Of a stretch of DNA of 64,000 bases, positions 45,262 to 52,984 are shown piece after piece. Within the stretch, counting starts at the first letter, position 1. Every line of letters starts with the position of its first letter. Under the pieces are notes generated by a model, which was not told the DNA's origin, searched no databases, and saw nothing but the letters and a program-made list of their open reading frames with translations. The stretch comes from an uncultured Alphaproteobacteria bacterium (GTDB taxonomy: Bacteria > Pseudomonadota > Alphaproteobacteria > HIMB59): NCBI GenBank assembly GCA_902610175.1, contig CACLUR010000001.1:372001-436000 (forward strand). The letters run 5' to 3'. Both the position numbers and the translations under genes were made by a program.

Positions 45262-46087
45262 TCTTTTACTTTTTTTTTTTGGATTTTTTTTAAATTCATC
45301 TCTTAACGCAGGAGAATTTCATAATTGGGTTGATTTAAATAAATATTATAAAAAAAATAATTTTATTCCTGAAATTTTAACGCAAGAAAATATTGGTCAT
45401 CTTCCTATAATATCAGAATTACCTGATGATTTTTCAGAAATACAAGATGTTCCAACAAAGAAAAAACTATTTTACCTCGTAACACTTCCTTTGATTTACA
45501 ATGCGAATGCCTCAATCATGCAAGAACGAAGAATGGTAATCAATATAGAAAAAAAATTTGCTAGAAAAGAATTAAATAAAAACGAAACTGACGAAATTAT
45601 TAAGTTGTCAAAAAAATATAAATTAGATTATAGCGAAATTAACACAAAACTTTTTAGAAAACTTAAACAACGTATTAATATTATCCCAGTGTCACTAGCT
45701 CTTGGACAAGCAATTATTGAAAGTGGTTGGGGACAGTCTAGATTTGCAACTGAGGGTAATGCTCTTTATGGTCAATGGACTACAATTGAAGACAAAGGGA
45801 TCATTCCTCAAGACAGGGATGAGGATAAAACTCACGCTGTTTTAAAATTTAAAAATTTATCAGAGAGTGTTAAAGCGTATATGTTTAATATCAATACCCA
45901 TCAAGCTTATTATAATTTTCGTGTCATTAGACGAATAGATGAGCGCATAAAATACACAGACCCTATTAGTATGAAAGTGAAATATTTAGCAGCCTATGCT
46001 GAGATCGGCGATAAATATGTCGATAAATTAGAGCTGATCATTGCTTCAAATAATCTTCAAGAGTTTGATCGATTTAAATTTAATTAA
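45236..46087 (+). CDS. Bax-type glucosaminidase-domain protein (putative peptidoglycan hydrolase)
   Basis: The C-terminal half (about 145-275) has the glucosaminidase/Bax signature ALGQAIIESGWGQSRFATEGNALYGQW, with the catalytic Glu in AIIESGWG, then HAVLKFKNLSESVKAYMFNIN and a final YAEIGDKYVDKL. A signal sequence is present; the start could be GTG 45236 or TTG 45251, the latter giving a cleaner signal peptide (MKSSLLLFFFGFFLNSSLNA). It is a likely periplasmic cell wall hydrolase. Its stop lies in TTAATTAA shared with the convergent deacetylase. Confidence 0.83.
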   Translation: MKYDPLKSSLLLFFFGFFLNSSLNAGEFHNWVDLNKYYKKNNFIPEILTQENIGHLPIISELPDDFSEIQDVPTKKKLFYLVTLPLIYNANASIMQERRMVINIEKKFARKELNKNETDEIIKLSKKYKLDYSEINTKLFRKLKQRINIIPVSLALGQAIIESGWGQSRFATEGNALYGQWTTIEDKGIIPQDRDEDKTHAVLKFKNLSESVKAYMFNINTHQAYYNFRVIRRIDERIKYTDPISMKVKYLAAYAEIGDKYVDKLELIIASNNLQEFDRFKFN

Positions 46088-47081
46088 CTAAGTACTGATA
46101 ACCAAACCAGAAAATACCATTATTAACTTTTGTGCAATTAAACCTAAGTCTACCTTTTACAGGTAAACGATTAAGTTCAACTAATAATTTATTATTAAGA
46201 TTTGTAATTGTTGGATTAAATGATCCTTGAAAATCACTTATAAAACAATTTATGTTCGAAGAGTCCTCGTTAAAATCTAAAGCATATCTAATGATAGGCT
46301 CACCTTGATAAGGGTTACTAGGTTCAATAAGCACATTATTGAAAGGTAAAACACTTGATGCATCTTTTATTCGATTAATAGATCCGTAATTCTCATTTAG
46401 GGGAAATCTTGGAATAAAATATTTTTGATTAATTGAAAAGGCACCTGAATGTTGTCCAAATGCTGCATCAAAATACTGAGAAACTACTTTTTGTGCTATA
46501 GTACTATTTTCACCAAAAGGATAAGCAAATAAATTTGGAGTAATGCCTAAATTTTCAAAAATAAGATCCTGTGATTTTTCTATTTCATTCACAATTTCAA
46601 TTTCACTAAGACTAGATAAACTTGAATGAGAGTGTGTGTGATTTTGAATATCTACACCACGACTTAGTACACTTTTAAGCTGAGTCCAATTCATATAATT
46701 TTGTCCACCAACGTTTTCTGTATTTAAAAAAAGAGTGACTGGTATCTCATACTTTTCAAAAATAGGTAATCCCACCTCAAAAAATGATAAATAAGCATCA
46801 TCTACAGTTATTGAAATAGTTTTTTTTTGTAATTTATCTTCAAACAAAAGATCTCTAGCTAAAATAAAATTAAACCCTTGATCCTTTAAATACTCTAGAT
46901 GACTTACTAATTGCTCTTCGCGTATATTTGTTGAGGGATACTTATTTTCACCAAATCGATGATACATTAGAATATTATTTGGAATTGTATCATTCACACT
47001 TGTTGCATAGGATGTACTAATTGGAAAAGTAAAATTTGACACAAAAATGATCAGTAAAGTAAAAAATTTTGAAATCGGCAT
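46080..47081 (-). CDS. Polysaccharide deacetylase (CE4, NodB-like)
   Basis: From ATG 47081 the product has 333 residues with a signal peptide (about 1-26, LLIIFVSNFTFPISTSYA). CE4 motifs are MYHRF, ITVDDAYLS (Asp94-Asp95; the family norm is TFDDG), NHTHSHSS (metal His148 and His152) and FAYPFGE. Such enzymes remove N-acetyl groups from peptidoglycan or exopolysaccharide. A short beta-rich C-terminal region of unknown function follows. The first upstream frame would begin further inside tsaB. Its 5' end overlaps divergent tsaB by 35 bases. Confidence 0.82.
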   Translation of the reverse strand: MPISKFFTLLIIFVSNFTFPISTSYATSVNDTIPNNILMYHRFGENKYPSTNIREEQLVSHLEYLKDQGFNFILARDLLFEDKLQKKTISITVDDAYLSFFEVGLPIFEKYEIPVTLFLNTENVGGQNYMNWTQLKSVLSRGVDIQNHTHSHSSLSSLSEIEIVNEIEKSQDLIFENLGITPNLFAYPFGENSTIAQKVVSQYFDAAFGQHSGAFSINQKYFIPRFPLNENYGSINRIKDASSVLPFNNVLIEPSNPYQGEPIIRYALDFNEDSSNINCFISDFQGSFNPTITNLNNKLLVELNRLPVKGRLRFNCTKVNNGIFWFGYQYLVN

Positions 47082-47700
47082 CGATAGCTCTTTATCATAC
47101 TGTTCAATTACTTTATTTAAAAATGAAAAAATCATTTGGGATAAAACTGTAAAAAGTGAGTATGGACATGAAAAAATATTATCGGAATTACTACAAAACT
47201 TAGTAACTAAAACAAAAATAAAGGCTGATCATATCAAAAAATTGCATCTAAATTATGGACCAGCACGCTTTACAGCAATAAGAAATTGTCACTCACTTAT
47301 GAAAGGCTTTTTTATAGATCATAAAGTTGAAATTGTGGGTTATTCTATCTTTGAGCATTTCTTTTTAGGTATTAACAAAAAACTTACTAAAAATGTCTTG
47401 TGTGTGATTGATACAAATAGAAGAGATTTAGCTATTCAAAAGATTGATACTTCAGGGAGATTAGTTGGAAAGACAAAAACTTTAAAAATTGACTCAGACC
47501 TTGAGGATATATTGAGTCAAAACTATTTTTTAATAGGAAATGGATTAGAAAAACTAAAAAAAATTTCTGAATTTACGTTTATTAAAAATAAAATTATTTC
47601 TCCAACAAAATTGAAATCAAATTATTTTATCAAAAACCATTATATGAAAAAATCTAATTATAAGTTCCCAAAAATAATTTATCCCTACTCTCCAATTTAA
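47047..47700 (+). CDS. tsaB: tRNA threonylcarbamoyladenosine biosynthesis protein TsaB
   Basis: TsaB is the actin-like partner of TsaD in t6A37 synthesis. The 217 residues begin FEIGIDSSLSYCSITLF (family GIDTS...), then YGHEKILSELL and LNYGPARFTAIRNCHSLMKGF, corresponding to the GPGSFTGLR block, here degenerate. The conserved start forces the ATG at 47047, inside the 5' end of the divergent deacetylase. rimI, its common neighbour, lies far away. Divergence lowers certainty slightly. Confidence 0.8.
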   Translation: MISKVKNFEIGIDSSLSYCSITLFKNEKIIWDKTVKSEYGHEKILSELLQNLVTKTKIKADHIKKLHLNYGPARFTAIRNCHSLMKGFFIDHKVEIVGYSIFEHFFLGINKKLTKNVLCVIDTNRRDLAIQKIDTSGRLVGKTKTLKIDSDLEDILSQNYFLIGNGLEKLKKISEFTFIKNKIISPTKLKSNYFIKNHYMKKSNYKFPKIIYPYSPI

Positions 47701-47703
47701 AAA

Positions 47704-48168
47704 TTAAAAATTTAAAAAAGAGTATTTTTTTTCCATATACTTTTGATGGTAATCCTCTGCGGGACAGTAATTTTTGACGGGCTCTATAATCGTAGTAATT
47801 TTTTGGTTAAATTGGCTTTCGTTCAATTTGTCTGTGATCTGCTTTGCTATTTCACATTGAGTTTCATCATAATAACCTATCAATGATCGGTATTGAGATC
47901 CTTGATCTGGGCCTTGTTGATTTAAAGTTGTTGGATCATGAATTTGATAAAAAAACTCCACAAGGTTGGTATATGAAACGAGATTTTCATCAAATTTTAA
48001 GAAAACGACTTCGGCATGATTTGTATTACCTTTACAAACTTCTTCGTATGAAGTTTTATCTGTTAAGCCTTGAGAATAGCCTACTTGGGTTTCAATCACA
48101 CCTTTGATCTCAGAAAATTTTTTTTCTGGCCCCCAAAAACATCCTGCACCAAATAATGCTTTAGACAT
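47704..48168 (-). CDS. msrA: Peptide-methionine (S)-S-oxide reductase MsrA
   Basis: MsrA repairs oxidised methionine. The catalytic Cys is in ALFGAGCFWGPE (Cys10), followed by GYSQG and the PTTLNQQGPDQGSQYRS substrate region and AEDYHQKY. At 154 residues it is the short cytosolic form. It overlaps the upstream DUF2805 gene by 8 bases and ends three bases after the convergent tsaB stop. Confidence 0.95.
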   Translation of the reverse strand: MSKALFGAGCFWGPEKKFSEIKGVIETQVGYSQGLTDKTSYEEVCKGNTNHAEVVFLKFDENLVSYTNLVEFFYQIHDPTTLNQQGPDQGSQYRSLIGYYDETQCEIAKQITDKLNESQFNQKITTIIEPVKNYCPAEDYHQKYMEKKYSFLNF

Positions 48169-48379
48169 AATCTTTTCCTTTTAGTTGTGTCTTTTGGGCA
48201 CTTCTTTGGTGAATTCTCTTTCTCCAAATTTCATAGCTTTTATGTTTAATATTTTTTTTCATAATTTTTTTAACATCACCCTCATCAATTTCATAAATTT
48301 TTTTGATATGACTAAAATCTGTTTGATCGTCCCAAGCCATTTGAATTATTTCGCTAATCTGAGATTGATTAAATTTCAT
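48161..48379 (-). CDS. TIGR03643/DUF2805 family protein
   Basis: This 72-residue helical protein shows the family pattern ISEIIQMAWDDQTDF followed by a DEGDVKKIMKK segment and SYEIWRKRIHQRSAQK. The helix-turn-helix-like middle suggests nucleic-acid or protein binding, but the function is unknown. It lies 2 bases after the SMP-30 gene and overlaps msrA, so the three form one transcript. Confidence 0.8.
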   Translation of the reverse strand: MKFNQSQISEIIQMAWDDQTDFSHIKKIYEIDEGDVKKIMKKNIKHKSYEIWRKRIHQRSAQKTQLKGKDYV

Positions 48380-48381
48380 AC

Positions 48382-49293
48382 TTAATGATACAAATCGGGG
48401 ATATTTTCAGATCTATAACAATTTGAAGCATAGCCTTGTTCTTGGGTAACAAACTTAAACAGTTTTCCTGCATGCGGTTGTCTTTCTGCTTCAATGTCGT
48501 TGAGACCAACAGATGCAGTTGTAATAAAAAGCTCATTGAGATTTTTCCCACCAAAAGTGCAACTTGTTACTTTTGAAACAGGAAGTTGTAAAATTAATTT
48601 AAGTGAACCTTTTTTATCAAAACAACAAACTTTGCCACTTCCCCACATTGCTACCCATAAGTTACCATTTTTATCAACTGTCATTCCATCTGGGTTTCCA
48701 TCGATTTTGTTCATGGAAAGAAAAACTTTTTTATTTATTCCATTGCCTGACAAATCATTGATAGAAAAAATATAAATAATTCTTTTTATAGAGTCAGTTA
48801 CATAACCTACATTTCTCTCGTAGTCAAAAACTGGTCCATTTGAAATAATATAAGAGTTATCTGAGTATATTGGTTTTAAATTGGAGTCATGACATATAAC
48901 TTTTCCAGTCTGAGACTTTTGTTGAATATCCATTGTTGATATCCAAATTTGTCCATTTAAATCTATGTCTGCATCGTTAATCCTGTTATTTGGACTATCA
49001 AAATTGATCTTTGTTAGAAGCTGTTTTTTAGATATTGAGGGATGAATTGAATAAAGAGAGTCGTATGAACTCATGATATAATTTTTATTATCTTGTAAAA
49101 GAATATTGGTGACACCGTCTTGTACTGAATATTGACGTTCTTCGTTATTATCTTGATCAGTTTCAATTATTTTATTTTCATAAATATCCACCCATAACAG
49201 CTTATCGTGCCTCCAATCCCAAATTGGTCTTTGACCTAGAACACTTTTATATGATTGATGGCAAACAGACGGTTGCTCGAATTTAATTCTCAC
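48382..49293 (-). CDS. SMP-30/gluconolactonase/LRE-family hydrolase
   Basis: A six-bladed propeller of 303 residues with metal-site blocks of the regucalcin family: IWDWRHDKLLWVDIYENKI, NRINDADIDLNGQIWISTMD (Asn and Asp ligands), SNGPVFDYERNVGYVTDS and DGMTVDKNGNLWVAMWGSGKV (Asp ligand). Members hydrolyse sugar lactones such as gluconolactone; the exact substrate is unknown. The start is GTG. No signal peptide is seen, so it is cytosolic. Confidence 0.88.
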   Translation of the reverse strand: MRIKFEQPSVCHQSYKSVLGQRPIWDWRHDKLLWVDIYENKIIETDQDNNEERQYSVQDGVTNILLQDNKNYIMSSYDSLYSIHPSISKKQLLTKINFDSPNNRINDADIDLNGQIWISTMDIQQKSQTGKVICHDSNLKPIYSDNSYIISNGPVFDYERNVGYVTDSIKRIIYIFSINDLSGNGINKKVFLSMNKIDGNPDGMTVDKNGNLWVAMWGSGKVCCFDKKGSLKLILQLPVSKVTSCTFGGKNLNELFITTASVGLNDIEAERQPHAGKLFKFVTQEQGYASNCYRSENIPDLYH

Positions 49294-49320
49294 AAAGATG
49301 ATTATAAACTAAATATTTAG

Positions 49321-49371
49321 ATGAAAAAAGTATGTTGGAGATTTGTTTTGATTGTCTTATCGTGTTTTTAA
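49321..49371 (+). CDS. Possible 16-residue lipobox-like peptide ORF
   Basis: The ORF MKKVCWRFVLIVLSCF has a basic start, a hydrophobic core and a lipobox-like V-L-S-C, and then stops one residue later. It may be the relic of a lipoprotein or a chance ORF. The 126-base gap holding it also has a perfect hairpin AATTGC-ATGA-GCAATT at 49378-49393. Confidence 0.2.
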   Translation: MKKVCWRFVLIVLSCF

Positions 49372-49377
49372 TATAGA

Positions 49378-49393
49378 AATTGCATGAGCAATT
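49378..49393. repeat. Short perfect hairpin upstream of the lipoprotein gene
   Basis: AATTGC (49378-49383) and GCAATT (49388-49393) flank ATGA. It is followed by TGTGTTC rather than a U-run, so it is probably a regulatory or chance structure in the leader of the lipoprotein gene. Confidence 0.3.
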
Positions 49394-49419
49394 TGTGTTC
49401 TTATTGATTTAAGAGTTTG

Positions 49420-49836
49420 ATGAATTTAGTTAAATTATCTAAATATTTTATTTTTATTTCTTTTCTGATTATAGCAACAGGCTGTGAAACAACTGATGTA
49501 GAAGAGAAAGTAATAAAACCAGAGCCTGTACCTAAAATTATATATACCCCTGAAGTAGAGGAAACAGTTGAGGAAAGTGATGAAATTGTTGAGCATTTCA
49601 AAGGTGTAGAACTATTTTTAAATAAATCGGTAAATGATTTAATTTTAAATTATGGAGATGTTGATTTTTCAAAAATTGAGAGTGTTTATGAATTCCACAG
49701 ATATAACACTGATAATTGTAGAATCTTTATACAAAACAGGTCTGTAGATAAAACAATAATAAATATTACGATTTACAACTATAAAAAGAATTTGTTTATA
49801 GAAACATACTCAAAGGATTTGTGTACTGATATTTAA
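49420..49836 (+). CDS. Small lipoprotein of unknown function
   Basis: A lipoprotein signal is clear: hydrophobic YFIFISFLIIA followed by T-G-C at about residue 21, the acylated Cys. The mature part has a Pro/Glu-rich acidic linker (about 25-60), then a folded region with FLNKSVNDLILNYGDVDFSKIES and two Cys (DNCRIF, KDLCTD) that may pair. The VNDLILNYG segment resembles small outer-membrane lipoproteins of the SmpA/OmlA type, but this is weak. ATG 49420 directly follows a TTG. Confidence 0.65.
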   Translation: MNLVKLSKYFIFISFLIIATGCETTDVEEKVIKPEPVPKIIYTPEVEETVEESDEIVEHFKGVELFLNKSVNDLILNYGDVDFSKIESVYEFHRYNTDNCRIFIQNRSVDKTIINITIYNYKKNLFIETYSKDLCTDI

Positions 49837-49877
49837 AATAGATAATAGTTTAATAATAAATAATATAATTCTTAATT

Positions 49878-50276
49878 ATGAAATTTAAGTATGGGATATT
49901 TATTTTATTTTTCTCAATAAATTGTTTTGCTCATCATCCAGGAAATAAGATAGATGCTGATAAACCTTACCCTTCAATTAATTTAACAGTCATCAAAGAT
50001 AAAATTGATGGTTACAACATTTTTATAGATTTAAAAAATTTTAACTTAAACCCTTCAGAAATTGGAGGTGAAAATATTTCAAACTCCGGATATTTACAGC
50101 TTTTTATAAATGATATAAGAGTCACAAGAATTTATTCTGACTGGGTACACGTACCTCAACGTTTTTTTAATCTGAAAGAAAACTTTATCAAAATTACAAT
50201 TCATTCCTATCTCCATGATCAGTTTACTATTAAGGGGAAACCAATAGAACACATAGTAAAAGTTAACGATAATTAA
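49878..50276 (+). CDS. Secreted protein of unknown function
   Basis: The 132-residue protein has a signal peptide (KYGIFILFFSINCFA, cleavage near 18) leading to a mature N-terminus HHPGNKIDADKPYPS, whose paired histidines could bind a metal. The rest looks beta-rich (NLTVIKDKIDGYNIFIDLKNF, GYLQLFINDIRVTRIYSDWVHVP), like an immunoglobulin-like periplasmic domain. I do not recognise the family. A 41-base gap separates it from the lipoprotein gene. Confidence 0.6.
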   Translation: MKFKYGIFILFFSINCFAHHPGNKIDADKPYPSINLTVIKDKIDGYNIFIDLKNFNLNPSEIGGENISNSGYLQLFINDIRVTRIYSDWVHVPQRFFNLKENFIKITIHSYLHDQFTIKGKPIEHIVKVNDN

Positions 50277-50358
50277 ATTTAAATTAAAGAATTTAAAAAA
50301 ACTTACTCTATGTACAAAAGTTAAATGAATTTCGGATTTTCTAAAAATAAATAGTTAC

Positions 50359-50832
50359 TCAAGCTTTATAAGGAAGTGAAGAGTGATGCAAAACTATTTT
50401 TAATATATCGTTTTCAGTTTTTTTATATCCCCAGCTCTTATCAACTTTGACAGAGGTTCCTTCTTTGTTTATCAACGTTACCCAACCCATCCACATTGCT
50501 ACATTTTGATCTATAAACACAGATGATGTTTCTGATTTGACTTCGAGCCAATCTTTAATTCCAAAACCACTGTCTGTTGGGTACTTTGGGTTATTTCCAA
50601 CAAAGTATGAAAGTGCTCCCTCTTTGTCTAATCGAAATGTTTGATTACCGCCACTAAGAGTTGGTTTAAATAATACTGATCCTAACTCAAACCCATAAAG
50701 ATTATCTAACATTTCGTTTGCAACTAGAGTAGCTTGATCAATACCTTTTTTTTCATAAGCTTGTGAAATTGCAATCATGCCCTCTCCCCAAGCAGTACGA
50801 GCATTCGTTAAATCATTTTCATTTATTGTCAT
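50359..50832 (-). CDS. Conserved protein with possible NTF2/SnoaL-like fold
   Basis: The 157-residue cytosolic protein starts with a helix (DLTNARTAWGEGMIAISQAYEKKG) and continues in beta strands (GFELGSVLFKPTLS, SVFIDQNVAMWMGWVTLIN, DILKIVLHHSSLPY). This helix-then-sheet plan with a late HHSS-P motif resembles SnoaL or CaMKII-association-like NTF2 proteins of marine Proteobacteria. Ligand and role are unknown. It ends 82 bases from the previous convergent gene, a gap with no clear signal. Confidence 0.6.
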   Translation of the reverse strand: MTINENDLTNARTAWGEGMIAISQAYEKKGIDQATLVANEMLDNLYGFELGSVLFKPTLSGGNQTFRLDKEGALSYFVGNNPKYPTDSGFGIKDWLEVKSETSSVFIDQNVAMWMGWVTLINKEGTSVKVDKSWGYKKTENDILKIVLHHSSLPYKA

Positions 50833-50869
50833 TGGCTATGTGTTATTTAACATTTATAAAAATTATTAT

Positions 50870-51769
50870 TCATCTAATACGATTAACTATAAAATTAACA
50901 AGACTCGACATATATAGCAAGGGCTCCCTCTTTTTATTAAAGAAATTTTGCATTGCTTTGTAATTTCTCTTTTGAATCAGTTTTAAATACTTAGTACATT
51001 CATTACGATTAAGCTTATAAGCAATATTTGCTTTTTGTGAGTCTTTTTTAATTTTCTTTCCAACTTTTTTCTCATTTCCCCATCTATCTAGCATATCATC
51101 AGTAACTTGAAAAATTTTTCCAATTGTATCTCCAATTTTTTTTAGCTCTCTTTTTTTATTTAAATTTAATTTTTTTACAGTTAGAAGAAGATTGAAACAT
51201 AAACTGAATAATGCACCTGTTTTTAAAAGATGCATTGTCTCGATATCCTTTATCTTAGAATTTTTTTTCATGTAAATATCCATGGATTGTCCAGCAATTA
51301 AACCCTCCAAACCGTTAGCTTTTGAAAGCATCTGTATTGATTTGATTTTCTGTTTATCAGAGAGATTTTTTGACTCTGCTAGGGTTTTTACTGATAAAAC
51401 TTGAAACATGTCTCCAGCCAAGACAGCAGTGGCCTCATCAAATTTTTTATGCACAGTTAATTTACCCCTTCTATAATCATCGTTATCCATAGACGGTAAA
51501 TCATCGTGGATTAATGAGTGTAGGTGAACACATTCTACCGAAAGGGCAAAGTCATCTAATATTTTCGGCCTAATATTTAAATATAAACCAATTCGACAAA
51601 GCAAGAACGGTCTAATCCTCTTTCCACCAGTTTTGGCAAAATAAATCATTGCCTTTTTAATTCGTTTATCGGGTGACTTTAATTTTTGTATGTGTCTAAT
51701 AAGCTTTTTATCAAAATTCAAAGAAAATGATTTAATTTGCTTTTTCTCGAAGTTTTCACTTATTTTCAT
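50870..51769 (-). CDS. ispA: Short-chain polyprenyl diphosphate synthase (IspA/CrtE-like)
   Basis: This enzyme condenses isopentenyl diphosphate into farnesyl or geranylgeranyl diphosphate. The first Asp-rich motif is DDLPSMDNDD (89-98) and the second QVTDDMLDRWGN (about 220-231). Five residues before the first motif, where chain length is set, stands His (LHSLIHDD) instead of the Tyr of E. coli IspA. I therefore cannot decide between C15 and C20 products. Because no separate crtE is visible beside the carotenoid genes, it is the likely source of geranylgeranyl diphosphate. Length 299 is typical. Confidence 0.88.
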   Translation of the reverse strand: MKISENFEKKQIKSFSLNFDKKLIRHIQKLKSPDKRIKKAMIYFAKTGGKRIRPFLLCRIGLYLNIRPKILDDFALSVECVHLHSLIHDDLPSMDNDDYRRGKLTVHKKFDEATAVLAGDMFQVLSVKTLAESKNLSDKQKIKSIQMLSKANGLEGLIAGQSMDIYMKKNSKIKDIETMHLLKTGALFSLCFNLLLTVKKLNLNKKRELKKIGDTIGKIFQVTDDMLDRWGNEKKVGKKIKKDSQKANIAYKLNRNECTKYLKLIQKRNYKAMQNFFNKKREPLLYMSSLVNFIVNRIR

Positions 51770-51773
51770 TTAA

Positions 51774-51983
51774 TTACAAGTTATCCAAGTAATGAGAGGT
51801 GTGATTATCGAAAATGAATATAATTACACCTATAAAAACAAGGTAAACAAAGAAATTAATGATTTTCTTAGTTTTTTTGTTATTTATGTAGCTTTTATTG
51901 AATTTCAGTATTATCCATAGCAATAGTGTGGATAAAAAGAATAAAAACCCATTAAACAGTACACTATCTTGAAAAATAGCCAT
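51774..51983 (-). CDS. Small two-helix membrane protein
   Basis: From ATG 51983 (GTG 51995 is possible) this gives 69 residues with two hydrophobic helices (about 8-27 and 40-58) split by a basic loop NKSYINNKKTKK. It ends in HTSHYLDNL. Function unknown. It lies 4 bases before ispA on the same strand and is divergent from proteorhodopsin across about 150 bases. Confidence 0.5.
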   Translation of the reverse strand: MAIFQDSVLFNGFLFFLSTLLLWIILKFNKSYINNKKTKKIINFFVYLVFIGVIIFIFDNHTSHYLDNL

Positions 51984-52028
51984 TTTTTTACCCACTATAC
52001 TCCCAAAATATATTAATAAAAGTCATAT

Positions 52029-52062
52029 TAGGTATTTTTTTTTTGCAATTTATACCTATAAT
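52029..52062. promoter_or_regulatory. Proteorhodopsin promoter with overlapping inverted repeat
   Basis: A consensus -10 hexamer TATAAT lies at 52057-52062, about 72 bases before the rhodopsin ATG. A perfect 7-base dyad TAGGTAT (52029-52035) and ATACCTA (52052-52058) with a 16-base A/T spacer covers the -35 region and touches the -10 box, the position of an operator. No good -35 hexamer is visible, which would suit an activated promoter. Confidence 0.5.
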
Positions 52063-52077
52063 CCCCTGAAATTAACA

Positions 52078-52096
52078 AATCCTTACATTTAGGATT
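52078..52096 (+). promoter_or_regulatory. Hairpin in the proteorhodopsin 5' leader
   Basis: AATCCT (52078-52083) and AGGATT (52091-52096) flank TACATTT and would form a short hairpin in the leader, upstream of the strong ribosome site AAAAGGAG (about 52120-52128). It could stabilise this presumably abundant transcript. Confidence 0.35.
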
Positions 52097-52134
52097 CTGT
52101 TATAAGTTTTAGAACTTAAGAAAAGGAGTACTCA

Positions 52135-52902
52135 ATGATTAAGTTTTTAAAATCTATGGCTATCCCAACAGCTGCTCTAGTAGCACTGCCAGGAATAGCT
52201 TCTGCAAGCGTTGGCTTAGCGCCAGACGACTTTGTTGGGATATCTTTTTGGGTTATCTCAATGTGTATGGTTGCCGCTACTGCATTCTTTTTCCTAGAAA
52301 CTAACAACGTATCAGGTAAGTGGAAGACATCTCTTGCACTTGGTGGTCTTGTTTGTCTAGTTGCCGCAGTACACTACTTCTATATGAGAGAAGTATGGGT
52401 AACAACAGGTGATACACCTACTGTTTATAGATATGTTGACTGGTTAATCACTGTTCCATTACAGATGATTGAATTCTACATTATCCTTGCTGCAGTTGCT
52501 GCAGTGTCAGCTGGTATTTTCTGGAGACTGTTAATCGGTACTTTAGTGATGCTTGTTGCTGGTTATGCTGGTGAAGCTGGTTTCATCAACGCATGGGCAG
52601 GATTCATTGTAGGTCTAGCTGGTTGGGCATACATTTTATATGAAATTTTTGCTGGTGAAGCTGGTAAAGCTGCTGCTGACAAATGTCCTGCAGCTGTTCA
52701 AACAGCTTTCAACACAATGAGATGGATCGTTACAGTTGGTTGGGCAATTTATCCATTAGGATATTTCTTCGGTTACTTAACTGGAGGAGCTGATGCTGTA
52801 ACTTTAAACGTTATCTATAACGTTGCTGACGTTGTGAATAAGATTGCTTTTGTCGCAGTTATTTGGGCTGCTGCTGTAGCATCTTCAGGCAAAAAAGCTT
52901 AA
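52135..52902 (+). CDS. Proteorhodopsin (light-driven proton pump, blue-type)
   Basis: A seven-helix retinal protein of 255 residues with an N-terminal signal-like segment. Retinal attaches to Lys236 (VADVVNKIAF). Helix C reads RYVDWLITVPLQMIEFY: Asp102 (acceptor, equals D97), Thr106 and Glu113 (donor, equals E108) form the DTE set of proton pumps. Gln110 is at the tuning site (position 105 of the reference protein), which predicts blue absorption. His80 (AAVHYFY) equals H75. AAGGAG precedes the ATG, and a strong terminator follows the gene. Confidence 0.97.
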   Translation: MIKFLKSMAIPTAALVALPGIASASVGLAPDDFVGISFWVISMCMVAATAFFFLETNNVSGKWKTSLALGGLVCLVAAVHYFYMREVWVTTGDTPTVYRYVDWLITVPLQMIEFYIILAAVAAVSAGIFWRLLIGTLVMLVAGYAGEAGFINAWAGFIVGLAGWAYILYEIFAGEAGKAAADKCPAAVQTAFNTMRWIVTVGWAIYPLGYFFGYLTGGADAVTLNVIYNVADVVNKIAFVAVIWAAAVASSGKKA

Positions 52903-52923
52903 TAAAGCTTTATAACCTATTTA

Positions 52924-52957
52924 AACCAGGCAAGGCTAACTTGCCTGGTTTTTTTTT
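52924..52957 (+). terminator. Intrinsic terminator after proteorhodopsin
   Basis: Eleven-base arms AACCAGGCAAG and CTTGCCTGGTT with loop GCTAA are followed by further T residues (a nine-base T-run from 52949). It is one of the strongest terminators in the window. It separates the highly expressed rhodopsin from the carotenoid operon and would allow only limited readthrough. Confidence 0.93.
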
Positions 52958-52969
52958 GTCTAAATTTCA

Positions 52970-52975
52970 TATACT
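52970..52975 (+). promoter_or_regulatory. Possible -10 element of the crt operon
   Basis: TATACT lies 9 bases before the crtI TTG, so initiation from it would give an almost leaderless mRNA. The upstream 17-19 bases fall in the terminator U-run (TTTTTT), no convincing -35. Readthrough from proteorhodopsin is the alternative. Confidence 0.3.
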
Positions 52976-52984
52976 TTAACTATC

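Noticed and set aside
49378-49393. Intrinsic terminator before the lipoprotein gene
   Set aside because: The hairpin is short and no U-run follows on either strand.
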